A stretch of DNA of 64,000 nucleotides from Sporosarcina sp. Marseille-Q4943 (GCF_943736995.1 NZ_OX031157.1:806001-870000); one strand, 5' to 3'; positions 52,701 through 61,775 are shown, counted from the stretch's first letter. The notes: a model not told the origin generated them from the sequence alone. Made by a program: numbers and translations.

Positions 52701-53702
52701 TCACTCAAATTTTTCTACTACGAGTTTACCGATCATTGTGCCACTTTCAAGCTTTTCATGTGCTTGCTGGATCGTCTTAGCATTAATCGGCTCGTAGGTT
52801 TCCGTTAACGTTGTTCTAAGCTGACCGCCGTCTAACAAATACGCCATATGGTTAAGGAGTTGATGTTGTCTAACCATGTCTTTTGTCTGGAAACTCGATC
52901 TGGTAAACATAAATTCCCATACAAATGTTGCACTCTTTGCTTGTAAATCGTCTAGGGGGAGAGAGCCTTTCATTTCTACAATCCCACAGATTTTACCTTG
53001 AGGCGCAATGCATTCCACCATGTTTCCCCAATGTTCTTCAGTGCTGCTTGTATTAAAAATATAGTCAACGTCATTCAATCCTTGCTCTACGAGTTGTGGT
53101 TTTAATGGGTGACGGTGGTTTAGAATCATATCTGCCCCCAGATTTCGACACCAACGCTCCGTTTCTTCTCGTGAGGCAGTTGCGATGACGTTAAGGCCCG
53201 CTAATTTTGCAAGCTGAATGGCAATTGATCCCACTCCACCTGCACCACCGATAATTAAAATCGAACGCTCCGTATTTCCTTGATCCCCCATGTCAATCAT
53301 GAGCCGCTCAAAAAGTCCTTCCCAAGCAGTAAGGCCCGTCAACGGCATAGCCGCTGATTCCGCAAAACTCAACTTTTTGGGTTTATGACCAACAATGCGT
53401 TCGTCTACAAGATGATACTGGCTATTCGTTCCTGGACGTGTTATATCTCCGGCATAGTAAACTTCGTCACCTGGCTTAAACAGTTTACACCCCTCGCCGG
53501 TTTCAACAACAATACCACTCGCATCATATCCAAAAACTTTTGGTCCATCAGCGGGATCTGTTGAAGCCCGGACTTTCGTGTCCACTGGATTCATGGAAAC
53601 TGCCTTTATTTCTACAAGCAAATCCCTGCCTTTAGGTACCGGCCTCTCTATAGTTAAATTTTGAAAATGTTCTTTATGATGCAATCCAACAGCTTTCATC
53701 AT
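52701..53702 (-). CDS. Zinc-type alcohol dehydrogenase-like protein (MDR/quinone oxidoreductase group)
   Basis: 333 residues. VFGYDASGIVVETGE (about residue 57), then the NADPH fold IIGGAGGVGSIAIQLAKLAG (about 150). No catalytic-zinc Cys is apparent, as in quinone oxidoreductase-like members of the ZADH/YogA group. Probably reduces quinones or enones. GAGGAGGATGATG overlaps the start. Confidence 0.9.
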   Translation of the reverse strand: MMKAVGLHHKEHFQNLTIERPVPKGRDLLVEIKAVSMNPVDTKVRASTDPADGPKVFGYDASGIVVETGEGCKLFKPGDEVYYAGDITRPGTNSQYHLVDERIVGHKPKKLSFAESAAMPLTGLTAWEGLFERLMIDMGDQGNTERSILIIGGAGGVGSIAIQLAKLAGLNVIATASREETERWCRNLGADMILNHRHPLKPQLVEQGLNDVDYIFNTSSTEEHWGNMVECIAPQGKICGIVEMKGSLPLDDLQAKSATFVWEFMFTRSSFQTKDMVRQHQLLNHMAYLLDGGQLRTTLTETYEPINAKTIQQAHEKLESGTMIGKLVVEKFE

Positions 53703-53813
53703 TCATCCTCCTCGTATAGTATGTTTCATTTCCTTTTTTAAAAAGTCTTCCTGTTAAGAACTTCTAATCCGACAATCCACCCTTGGACGAACCTTTTTTA
53801 GGCGTTACAACTG

Positions 53814-54758
53814 TTACAGTGCCGGAAAATAAGGGACGACTTCTTCCGCTAATTCTCGTATGACCTCTTCCACAGGGCGATGAACAAATTTAGTATTGAT
53901 AATCACGTGGTTCACTCCGGCTTCTTGTAAAGAATTCAGATAGTCAATTAAGAATTTATGACCGCTCTTAAATCCTAAGTGAATAGGCGTTGGCCCCTCA
54001 TTCGGATCTTCAGTTAAATCAACATATAGCGATTGGGCAAATGGTTTAAAACGTTCAGTTAATGAGTGAAATTCTTGAATGAGCTTCTGTTGTTGAGCTG
54101 GGTTTCGTGGATAACTAAGCCAGCCATCGCTGTTTTCCGCAATCCATTCCAGCGATTGCCCGGAAAAACCTGTTACAAATGTGGGAATATCACCTACAAC
54201 TGGTTTGGGCAGAATGTCTGTTGTTCCCGTCAGCTTTACTCTGTCGGTATGAATGTCCGGAAATGAATTTGTCCACGCTTTCCTCATTACATACAAAGCT
54301 TCCAGAAACAATTGAGCTCTTTTTTCCCGGTCTACATCAAAAGCTGTGAATTCAATCGGACGATCTCCAGTTGCCAGGCCAAGTAAAAGTCTTTCACCTG
54401 AAATTTTATCCATGGAAGCCGCTGATTTAGCAAGGTTTAACGGATGTTGAAACGATGTAATTGCGCTCGCTGTTCCTAAGGCGATCTCCTTTGTATGCGC
54501 TGCGATATAACTGAGGAATACCCATGGATCATACATTTGTCCTGCATCTCCGAATGAAGGATCATTTAATGGAATATCACGCGCAAATAGAGAAGCAAAA
54601 TTCCCCTTTTCAGCAACTTTAGCCAGGTGTATTTGCTGATCCAAATCCATTTGAGGAACATTGCCCGGATAGGCTTCAAGAGGGAAAGTCAAACCTAAAG
54701 TCAGTTTGTTTTCTTGAAATGTTCTCGAATATCCATTATGTTTTTCAAATTTATTCAT
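53814..54758 (-). CDS. LLM class flavin-dependent oxidoreductase
   Basis: 314 residues, luciferase-like monooxygenase fold: LTFPLEAYPGN, LGTASAITSFQHPLNLAKSA (about residue 90), GRLLLGLATGDRP-type block (ERLLLGLATGDRPIEF) and ILPKPVVGDIPTFVTGFSG. Uses reduced FMN; substrate unknown. ATG at 54758 is about 11 bases from AAAGGAAAGG. A palindrome at 54895 matching the arsR upstream site suggests ArsR control. Confidence 0.88.
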   Translation of the reverse strand: MNKFEKHNGYSRTFQENKLTLGLTFPLEAYPGNVPQMDLDQQIHLAKVAEKGNFASLFARDIPLNDPSFGDAGQMYDPWVFLSYIAAHTKEIALGTASAITSFQHPLNLAKSAASMDKISGERLLLGLATGDRPIEFTAFDVDREKRAQLFLEALYVMRKAWTNSFPDIHTDRVKLTGTTDILPKPVVGDIPTFVTGFSGQSLEWIAENSDGWLSYPRNPAQQQKLIQEFHSLTERFKPFAQSLYVDLTEDPNEGPTPIHLGFKSGHKFLIDYLNSLQEAGVNHVIINTKFVHRPVEEVIRELAEEVVPYFPAL

Positions 54759-54894
54759 GTGATTTCTAGCCTTTCCTTTCAATAATCGAAACCTATTTAA
54801 GATTTATTTTGAAGTGTGTAGGGGGCTTTACTACGCATAGCAAAACACACGCTGCCTTCATTACTTTTAGTCATCTAAACTTCCCTTGCTTCGG

Positions 54895-54916
54895 TATTTC
54901 TATAAGTACTGAAATA
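54895..54916. promoter_or_regulatory. Putative ArsR operator, site 1
   Basis: TATTTC-N10-GAAATA palindrome, 137 bases before the LLM oxidoreductase. Confidence 0.5.
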
Positions 54917-55042
54917 TATTTTAAGAATCGTCACATAGATGATGAAAGCAAAGGAGTTTCCCATGAGAGCAATGTGGACATTGAGTGACTTTTTTATTAA
55001 TGTACCTAGAAAGTACTACTCCAAGGCTTAAGTGCAGTTATG

Positions 55043-55064
55043 TATTTCAGTAAATCCTGAAATA
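55043..55064. promoter_or_regulatory. Putative ArsR operator, site 2
   Basis: TATTTCAG-N6-CTGAAATA, perfect 8-base arms, between arsR and the oxidoreductase. The 54.8-55.1 kb gap holds no gene. Confidence 0.55.
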
Positions 55065-55088
55065 GAGAAGATAAGTATTCCGCTTTAT

Positions 55089-55355
55089 TTATAAAAGTAA
55101 AGCGGGGGCGTACTGCTCGAGGATTGGGCGTTCCAAACTGTAGTACCGAAAAGTTCCTTCACGGCGAACGGAAAGCAATCCACAATCAAGTAGCGGTTTT
55201 AAATGATAGGTCAATGTAGAGTTGGCGGAGATGTTTAATTGATCGACAATTTCTTGACAAGATAACTCTGGATGTTTCACAAGAATTTCCACAATTTGTA
55301 GTCGTGTCGATTCACCGAGCGCTTTGTAAAGATTTACTTTGAAATCCTCAGTCAC
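55089..55355 (-). CDS. ArsR family transcriptional regulator
   Basis: 88 residues, a minimal winged helix: LYKALGESTRLQIVEILVKH, LSCQEIVDQLNISANSTLTY with recognition helix, and CGLLSVRREGTFRYYSL wing. The metal-binding ELCVCD motif is absent; only one Cys pair candidate (SCQE, DCGL) exists, so it may sense something other than arsenite. Likely represses itself and the downstream oxidoreductase through the TATTTC-N10-GAAATA sites. Confidence 0.88.
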   Translation of the reverse strand: MTEDFKVNLYKALGESTRLQIVEILVKHPELSCQEIVDQLNISANSTLTYHLKPLLDCGLLSVRREGTFRYYSLERPILEQYAPALLL

Positions 55356-55385
55356 TGTACACTACTTCCTCTCAACTGCTATTTT

Positions 55386-55409
55386 CTATTTCAGTGAATA
55401 CTAAAATAG
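55386..55409 (-). promoter_or_regulatory. Putative ArsR operator, site 3 (autoregulatory)
   Basis: CTATTTCAG-N6-CTAAAATAG (8 of 9 arm positions complementary) 31 bases before the arsR start. Confidence 0.55.
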
Positions 55410-55557
55410 AGTATCTCGAAATGAATATGAAGTCAAAGGATACAATTCCATCATATAAATTTTTCACATCATGAGTGCCACACCGTTGTTTCCTATGTTA
55501 AATGGCTCTTCTTGTTGAGTAAGCCGAGACTTCTTATTAACCTATTTTGACATAAAA

Positions 55558-55736
55558 AAAGAAGAGCAGCATATGCCACTCCTCTTCTTTACGCACTATC
55601 TATCGGATTGATATTTAATTACACATCTTACTCTCTACATCCATTATAACACCATACAATAATTATTTATAGACTACTTTTCCACCCATCCCATACCTTA
55701 TACTGTAATACGCAAGTCAAATCGTATAAGGGGTGT
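55558..55736. repeat. Direct repeat DR1 (about 180 bp)
   Basis: Nearly identical to 61598-61775. Begins with the GAAGAGCAGCATATGC hairpin and ends AAGGGGTGT. Here it leads straight into arr and supplies its ribosome binding site. Confidence 0.9.
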
Positions 55737-55742
55737 ATTTAG

Positions 55743-56159
55743 ATGAATGACAACAAAAATAGTTTAGATCGTGGTCCGTTCTTTCATGGTACAAAAGCAC
55801 AATTGGACATTGGAGATTTGCTTGAACCTTTGCACGACTCCAATTTTCAGGATAAAAAATCTAACCATATCTATTTCACAGCAACATTAGAAGCTGCTAA
55901 ATGGGGTGCCGAATTAGCAAAATCAGATGCAAAGGAAAGAATTTATATCGTCGAACCATAAGGTGATTTTGAAAATGACCCGAACTTAACTGACAAAAGA
56001 TTTCCCGGAAACCCAACACGCTCCTATCGGTCTACATCTCCACTGAAAATAGTAGCTGAATTAGGCGCATGGGAAAGACATTCTGATGAACAAATAAACC
56101 ATATGCTTACATCTTTACAAAAGTTAAGTGAACAAGGGAAAAATGTGATATACGATTAA
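55743..56159 (+). pseudogene. arr: Rifampin ADP-ribosyltransferase with one in-frame stop
   Basis: Full-length Arr frame of 138 codons interrupted only by TAA at 55959-55961. First part: GPFFHGTKAQLDIGDLLEP, NHIYFTATLEAAKWGAELA, IYIVEP. After the stop: GDFENDPNLTDKRFPGNPTR, WERHSDEQINHMLTSLQKL and YD end. At the stop, family members usually have Thr (EPTGPFEDDPN). Arr inactivates rifamycins by ADP-ribosylation. As it stands only 72 residues would be made, unless the stop is read through. Confidence 0.9.
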
Positions 56160-56221
56160 TCTTCTACATTCAAATTCCATTGCAAGCCGAGGCAGTACAA
56201 GGGGTTTTTGACAATTTGATT

Positions 56222-57310
56222 TTAAAAAATCTCTTCCCAAATCCAAATAGGTTTTTGTAAAACAATAGAAGTAAGGTTACGGTTAATCTTCTTCGAATTC
56301 ACAGTCATTTCATTACTAAGCACAATAACCGTAAGCTCCTCATCCTGAAGTCGTGCAACGTAGTGACGGAAGCCGCTTGGGTATCCGCCAGAATGGCCTA
56401 CTGCTTTATGCCCCATAACATCCTGTGTATACCACCCATATCCATATCGGTATGGAAACTTTGAAGCATGAGTTGTTCCCATCATCTTTGAAGTTTCCTC
56501 AGATACTAAGAAGTTTTGGCGTAATGCCTCATCAAAGAGTGCCAAGTCTTCGGCGGTTGAAATAATATCCCCTGCAGCATATGCTGCGGAGTCATGCATC
56601 AGTGGACCCAATTTCCCTTCCACATGCCCCTCCGCTACTGGGGAACCTTCTTTCGTTTCGAACATGGAGTTCTGCATACCACTTGGCTTGAATATATGTT
56701 CTTCTATATAGTCGGAATATGGCTGCCCGCTTACTTGTTCAATAATGAGTCCGAGGAGTACGTATCCTGAATTACTATAGCTGAAGCTCTCGCCAGGGGT
56801 AAATTCCAACGGTTCATTGCGTACAACCCCGATAATCTCATTCGGATCCCATTCTTTACTGTAATCAAATTGATAGTCTGGTTTTAAGTAATCTGGAATG
56901 CCTGAGCTATGACTAAGAAGATGTCCGATTGTAATGGTATCGGCATTTGGAAAGTCGGGAAAATATATTGAAAGTGGGTCATCTACAGTGAGCAGTTGCT
57001 TCTCTGCAAGTTGCATAATGGCTACAGCTGTAAACGACTTTGATAACGAAGCGATCTGATATAGAGTATCCGTGCTATTTTGCACATTAGCGGCAGCGAT
57101 CCCATATCCTTTTTCAAATAAGACTTCTCCGTCCTTGGAAATCAAGACTGTCCCCTGAAATTCTTGATTGGATAGGTACTGATCTAGTTGTTCGGAAATA
57201 CTTCCAGATAAATTTCTGTGACTGTCACGACCGAACAATAACAATGAAGCACCACCTAAAACGACGAGCGTCAGAACGGAAATAAAGGCAATTCTAAAAA
57301 GCCTTCTCAA
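56222..57310 (-). CDS. Serine beta-lactamase-like hydrolase, membrane-anchored
   Basis: 362 residues. One N-terminal membrane helix (IAFISVLTLVVLGGASLLLF), then a class C/DD-peptidase fold: SLSKSF (SxxK, about residue 94), YSNSGY (YxN, about 183), HSGG (about 315). Probably an esterase or carboxypeptidase outside the cell rather than a true resistance enzyme. TTG start with AGAGG site. Confidence 0.9.
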   Translation of the reverse strand: MRRLFRIAFISVLTLVVLGGASLLLFGRDSHRNLSGSISEQLDQYLSNQEFQGTVLISKDGEVLFEKGYGIAAANVQNSTDTLYQIASLSKSFTAVAIMQLAEKQLLTVDDPLSIYFPDFPNADTITIGHLLSHSSGIPDYLKPDYQFDYSKEWDPNEIIGVVRNEPLEFTPGESFSYSNSGYVLLGLIIEQVSGQPYSDYIEEHIFKPSGMQNSMFETKEGSPVAEGHVEGKLGPLMHDSAAYAAGDIISTAEDLALFDEALRQNFLVSEETSKMMGTTHASKFPYRYGYGWYTQDVMGHKAVGHSGGYPSGFRHYVARLQDEELTVIVLSNEMTVNSKKINRNLTSIVLQKPIWIWEEIF

Positions 57311-57421
57311 AAGATAACCTCTTCTCTTCTTAGTATCTTGCAGGCCTCCCTATGCAATATATTTACTTATGATCCTATTCATTACTAGCAGCAGACAACT
57401 AGCACGCAATAATTTAAAAAA

Positions 57422-57450
57422 GACAGGTATCCAATTCGCAGATGCCTGTC
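57422..57450 (-). terminator. Terminator of the former threonine aldolase gene
   Basis: GACAGGCATC paired with GATACCTGTC (one mismatch), then T6 on the minus strand. Confidence 0.8.
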
Positions 57451-57458
57451 CCACCATA

Positions 57459-57548
57459 TCACGATTCTAATTTCTTAATATCTTCAATCAGCAATTCAAC
57501 ATTCTCCTTTTTTGTTGCCCAACTGGTACAAAATCTAACAACACTGTG
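57459..57548 (-). pseudogene. 3' remnant of an L-threonine aldolase gene
   Basis: Codons reading VVRFCTSWATKKENVELLIE then DIKKLES and TGA, the typical C-terminus of low-specificity threonine aldolases, followed by its terminator. The rest of the gene is gone; the kinase ORF runs into it at about 57545. Confidence 0.8.
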
Positions 57549-58149
57549 CGTTTATTACTATATCGAAATTCTGATGATAAGGATGCATAAATAAATCATA
57601 TTGAATTCTACGCTCTTCATGAGATTTTCTTAAATAATTTATATCTGTTCCTCTTTCAGAAACATCACGAATACCCCTTCTCGCCAGCTCGGTTTCCTCA
57701 TCTGTATGAAGGTAAATTTTCAGATCATATAAATTGGGATTTGTAAAGGCAACGGTCATTCCTTCTATAATATTTACTTTGTTTTGTGAAGAAATTAACT
57801 TACTCTCTGTAAAATTCGTGCCTATTGTATAAAAATCTAAAGCATCTCTTACCATTTGAACATCTCTCTCTAAAGCATATATATTATGAGCAGCAGGATG
57901 ACAGGCTGTCATTTTATCTTGATGTTGTTGATTCTTATGATCATAGTTGATTAAAGTGTACTTCCTAAGATGAGAGCCGATGATATATGGGTCCGTATTG
58001 ATATAATTCACATCTTCATGTCCCAGAAGTTTTATAAGATTATGGGCAAACGTTGTCTTTCCAGATGCACCATGACCCGAAATTCCAATGATTATTTTTT
58101 GATCCTTACTGTTAATCAAATTGGCTATCTTATGAAGAATCTTTTCCAC
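57535..58149 (-). CDS. P-loop kinase, uridine kinase-like
   Basis: About 204 residues. Walker A GISGHGASGKTTFA (about residue 22), DPYIIGSHLR, HPAAHNI, IIEGMTVAF and an Arg-rich lid ELARRGIRDVSERG. Resembles uridine/phosphoribulokinase-family proteins; substrate unknown. The last residues INAQCC derive from fusion with the threonine aldolase remnant. GTG at 58149 has GGAGG six bases upstream. Confidence 0.85.
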   Translation of the reverse strand: MEKILHKIANLINSKDQKIIIGISGHGASGKTTFAHNLIKLLGHEDVNYINTDPYIIGSHLRKYTLINYDHKNQQHQDKMTACHPAAHNIYALERDVQMVRDALDFYTIGTNFTESKLISSQNKVNIIEGMTVAFTNPNLYDLKIYLHTDEETELARRGIRDVSERGTDINYLRKSHEERRIQYDLFMHPYHQNFDIVINAQCC

Positions 58150-58225
58150 TTTCACCCTCCATTAGCTTTGTTGTCTTTTATACTGGCTTAGCAATAGCTA
58201 AACTTTAACATAAATTATCTATTGC

Positions 58226-58307
58226 TTCTTCAACTAACCTGCACCATTAGTTCAATAAGAAAAAAGGCTTTACTCCTTCTTGAAGTAAAAACCTGTTAGC
58301 TTAAGAA
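58226..58307 (-). repeat. Outlying complete array repeat R31 (class i)
   Basis: CTAACCTGCACCATTAG, GGCTTTACTCC hairpin with T6 on the gene strand, AACCTGTTAGCTTAAG. It is a full copy 28 kb from the main array, directly 5' of the kinase gene. Confidence 0.88.
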
Positions 58308-58462
58308 GTTCACTTTCATCAAGGGAAATCTTCGTTCTTAATTCGTCAATAGCTTCACTTGTACTACTAATATAAGGCTCGAATTCCTCGTCGGTTTCTC
58401 CCCGCAACGGCGCTAGGTGGCTTCCCCTAACGCCAGCATGGATTTGATTTACTGCTAAAAAT
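58270..58462 (-). pseudogene. Coding remnant of unknown gene
   Basis: Open frame without a start, GKFLAVNQIHAGVRGSHLAP then ETDEEFEPYISSTSEAIDEL, running into repeat R31. Protein-like, family not recognised. Confidence 0.4.
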
Positions 58463-58471
58463 TTCCCATTC

Positions 58472-59875
58472 TTACTGGGAAGAAAGAACAGTTTTCCTCT
58501 TTCGCGTATACCTCAAATAATAATACAAATAACACAACCCGATAAAACCGAACCCTAAAGCAAGTGACACTCGCTGCGTCGGATCGAATGCGGCGAAAAC
58601 GAATAACGATGCACAAATGACGATACATAGGATCGGGACGAATGGAAACAGACGGACCCGGAATTTCAGATCTTCCAGCTTTCCTCCGTCTTTCATATAC
58701 TGCGTCCGGAAACGATATTGAGAGAACGCAATCGCCATCCACGTAATCGTCCCCCCGATTCCACTGACCGAGAGAAGGACGACAAAGAGTGTAGTCTCCG
58801 CAATGACACTGGTCAGCAAGGATAGAAGCGCAAATCCGAGAGTCACAAGCAGCGCATTCATCGGAACCCCCCGTTTGCTCAGCTTCCCGAACATCGGATG
58901 CGCCATCCCGTCGTTGGCCAATGAATAAAGGATCCGCGTACAAGCGAATAGTCCGGTGTTCCCGACGGAAAGGATGGCCGTCAAGATGACAAAGTTCATA
59001 ATATCTGCGGCGTAGGGAATCCCGACGATGTCAAAAACTGTGACAAACGGACTTTCCAGCACACTCGCTTCTTTCCATGGGACGATTGCCGACAGGACAA
59101 AAATCGCCAATACGTAGAACACTAGGACACGCACAACGATGTTGCGGATGGCCTTCGGGATGTTCTTCTCCGGTTCCTGTGTTTCCCCCGCCGCCACACC
59201 CATGATTTCAGAGCCTTGGAATGCGTAAATGACAGTCATCATGACGATGAAGACCCCAGTCAGCCCTGTCGGGAAAACACCATCTCCGGTAATATTCGAT
59301 AGATAGGGAGCCGGCGTCCCGTCCATCGTGATTAACCCGAACATCGCACAAAATCCGATACCGATGAATAGAATGACCGCCAATACTTTTATGCCCGCGA
59401 ACCAATATTCCGTTTCGGCGAAGCTTTTTGTGCTAAGCGAATTGATGGAGAACAGGAGAACGACGAATACTGCACACCAGATCCATATAGGGACATCCGG
59501 AAACCATCTGCCCATCAACAAGCCCGCCGCGATAAATTCAAGCCCAACGTAAAGTGCCCAACTCAGCCAATACACCCAACCGATGACAAATCCTGATGCA
59601 GGTCCGATAAACTTCGTCGCATGCGCCTGAAAAGAACCTGAAACCGGCATGATGACGGATAACTCCCCTAGACATACCATAGCCAGATACATGAGGAGCC
59701 CACCTACCAGATAGGCTAAAATTGTCCCAATCGGCCCGGCTTCCCCGATGGCATACCCCGAACCGATAAACAGGCCGGTTCCAATGACGCCACCAAGCGA
59801 AATCATGAATAGGTGTCTGCTCTTCATCTCCCGCCTTAGCTTCTGCGGACTTTCTTGCATCGTCTTCATCTCCAT
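58472..59875 (-). CDS. Amino acid permease (APC superfamily)
   Basis: 467 residues, 12 helices. MKSRHLFMISLGGVIGTGLF start and VAAGETQEPEKNIPKAIRN are typical of the AAT family (GABA, S-methylmethionine, proline and similar). It is only 45 bases after the Rieske oxygenase gene on the same strand, so it probably imports that enzyme's substrate. GAGGAGGATGGTG upstream. Confidence 0.9.
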   Translation of the reverse strand: MEMKTMQESPQKLRREMKSRHLFMISLGGVIGTGLFIGSGYAIGEAGPIGTILAYLVGGLLMYLAMVCLGELSVIMPVSGSFQAHATKFIGPASGFVIGWVYWLSWALYVGLEFIAAGLLMGRWFPDVPIWIWCAVFVVLLFSINSLSTKSFAETEYWFAGIKVLAVILFIGIGFCAMFGLITMDGTPAPYLSNITGDGVFPTGLTGVFIVMMTVIYAFQGSEIMGVAAGETQEPEKNIPKAIRNIVVRVLVFYVLAIFVLSAIVPWKEASVLESPFVTVFDIVGIPYAADIMNFVILTAILSVGNTGLFACTRILYSLANDGMAHPMFGKLSKRGVPMNALLVTLGFALLSLLTSVIAETTLFVVLLSVSGIGGTITWMAIAFSQYRFRTQYMKDGGKLEDLKFRVRLFPFVPILCIVICASLFVFAAFDPTQRVSLALGFGFIGLCYLYYYLRYTRKRKTVLSSQ

Positions 59876-59920
59876 TCACCATCCTCCTCATTGACTTTAA
59901 TCGCACGTATGTGAAAGCGT

Positions 59921-61012
59921 TTACAAAACTTCGGACTCGACTTTTTGCAATGGCAAAAACGGTGCTAATCTTTGTTGCATGAGCAGATGGAAATGGTGGA
60001 CACAGTTCTCGGTAAGCGAAAACCTGCCTTGTTGGTATACTCCCGTTTCAATCCCCTTTTGGACAACCTCACAGATCTCCTTGTCTTCCCGGCGTACGTC
60101 TTGATCGACGGCCATCAGCTCTTCTTCCTCTTCCGTGATCGTATCGTTCATGAAAAAAGTCGTATAGACGTACTTCGTCGTTTTATGATCAATCGGAATC
60201 GACTGGTGAATGGAGACATTCGGTGGGCCGGGGTCGAACGAAAACCACATATTCGGATAGAGCCAGTAGTATCTCCCGCCCTGCCCCATTTCGAAATCAG
60301 CGTTTTGCCCTTTTAGAGGAGTCGCTTGATAAACGTAATTGTCGTGCAGGCTCGATTCATATTGCTTCATATCCACTTTGGAAACGAGTGATTTATGGAC
60401 ACCTGGACAATGATCGCATTCCAAATAATTATCGATGCCGATTTTCCAATTTGAATGACAGATCGTTTCTTTCACCTGCATTTTCTTAAATTGATCCAAA
60501 TTGTCTTTTTTCACATGTTCAAGCAATCCGCCGAACGTCTTTGCCATCGGTTCTGCATCCGGATCGAGATTCACAAAGATGAATGACTCGAAAATCTCCA
60601 ATCTTACATCGTGCAAGCAAAAGGCAGATTCATCAAAGTTCTCGACACCTTTCATATTCGGAGCTCGGTTAAGCGATCCATCCAGCCGGTAAGACCAAGC
60701 ATGATACGGGCAAGTGATAATACGCTTATTCCCTTCCCCTTCGACCAGCTTCGCAGCCCGGTGAGTGCAGACATTATAAAAGGCGCGAATCTCTCCATCG
60801 TTGCCCAATGTCACAAAAATCGGCTTGCCGACGATTTCAGTTGTAATATAATCGCCCGCTTTTTTGAACTCACTAACATGTCCAACATACTGCCACGTTT
60901 TACTGAAGATTTCTTTTAGCTCGACGTCCAGCACTTCCGGATTCGTGTACAGCCAAGATGGCAACGTGTGTGCTTCACTCAATTTTCCACTGACGCTTAC
61001 TTCATTTCTCAT
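59921..61012 (-). CDS. Rieske 2Fe-2S ring-hydroxylating-type oxygenase, alpha subunit
   Basis: 363 residues. Rieske cluster CTHRAAKLV...CPYHAWSY (about residues 83-107) and mononuclear iron site DNYLECDHCPGVH (about 197-209). The Glu in LEC at the bridging position, instead of Asp, is the feature of carnitine monooxygenase CntA and betaine-type oxygenases. A substrate such as a betaine or other quaternary amine is likely, with oxidative demethylation. The reductase partner is not in the window. Forms an operon with the permease. Confidence 0.9.
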   Translation of the reverse strand: MRNEVSVSGKLSEAHTLPSWLYTNPEVLDVELKEIFSKTWQYVGHVSEFKKAGDYITTEIVGKPIFVTLGNDGEIRAFYNVCTHRAAKLVEGEGNKRIITCPYHAWSYRLDGSLNRAPNMKGVENFDESAFCLHDVRLEIFESFIFVNLDPDAEPMAKTFGGLLEHVKKDNLDQFKKMQVKETICHSNWKIGIDNYLECDHCPGVHKSLVSKVDMKQYESSLHDNYVYQATPLKGQNADFEMGQGGRYYWLYPNMWFSFDPGPPNVSIHQSIPIDHKTTKYVYTTFFMNDTITEEEEELMAVDQDVRREDKEICEVVQKGIETGVYQQGRFSLTENCVHHFHLLMQQRLAPFLPLQKVESEVL

Positions 61013-61597
61013 TGATGAACCCTCCTATTCATTTAAAGAACGAGATCCAATCTTCTTTCCCACTACTGTATGAACGATTTTGCGTTTACAGAATCGATCC
61101 TATGGACTTGTCCCCCCACTCGTTAAAGAGATCACGTTTGAAAGTTGTTATTATTCTTTCAATTAATAATATAGTATCACAAAGTTTATTTTGTGGCTTT
61201 AATTATTTGTGGTTACATATTTGATTCACTTATAGGAAAAGGGATGACGATACTCTGATGCGGCTTTAAATACGAGGAAAGAAGCACTGGAAGTATTGGC
61301 GGAATTAAGGGTACTAATGAAGAATGGAACTCCCTACTAATACAAAATAATCTCCTAGTACAGTTAATAATAGACTGTTGGATAGCAGCACCGAATAGAC
61401 AACACCTATTTCAATCGTTCCATTAATGACCGGCTACAAAGAAGAAGGTAGTTCGTAATTTGCCGGGGTATTACAAAGGAATGCTGGACAAGTTGGTTGA
61501 TGAGACGTATTTCAAGGATATTTTCATGCTGGTTGGTAAGTCAGTAGAAGGGTTTTTTGTCCGTAAACACTAAGATACTGACAGCCGAAGAAAAAGA
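61013..61597. other. Intergenic region with decayed coding fragments
   Basis: No intact gene. Two plus-strand frames look like remnants: DAALNTRKEALEVLAELRVL (about 61257-61335) and GYYKGMLDKLVDETYFKDIF with MLVGKSVEGFF (about 61460-61572). Neither has a start with a site. Confidence 0.4.
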
Positions 61598-61775
61598 AAA
61601 GAAGAGCAGCATATGCTACTCTTCTCCTTTACGCACTTTCTTTCGGACTGATATTTAATACACATCTTACTCTCTACATCCATTTTAACACCATACAATA
61701 ATTATTTATAGACTACTTTTCCACCCATCCGATACCTTATACTGTAATACGCAAGTCAAATAGTATAAAGGGTGT
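61598..61775. repeat. Direct repeat DR2 (about 180 bp)
   Basis: Near-identical partner of DR1, starting GAAGAGCAGCATATGC and ending AAAGGGTGT. Here the arr gene does not follow. 61776-62037 shows nothing recognisable. Confidence 0.9.

Noticed and set aside
58455..58943. 162-residue minus-strand ORF over the permease end
   Set aside because: It is an alternate frame of the permease gene and has no start signal.
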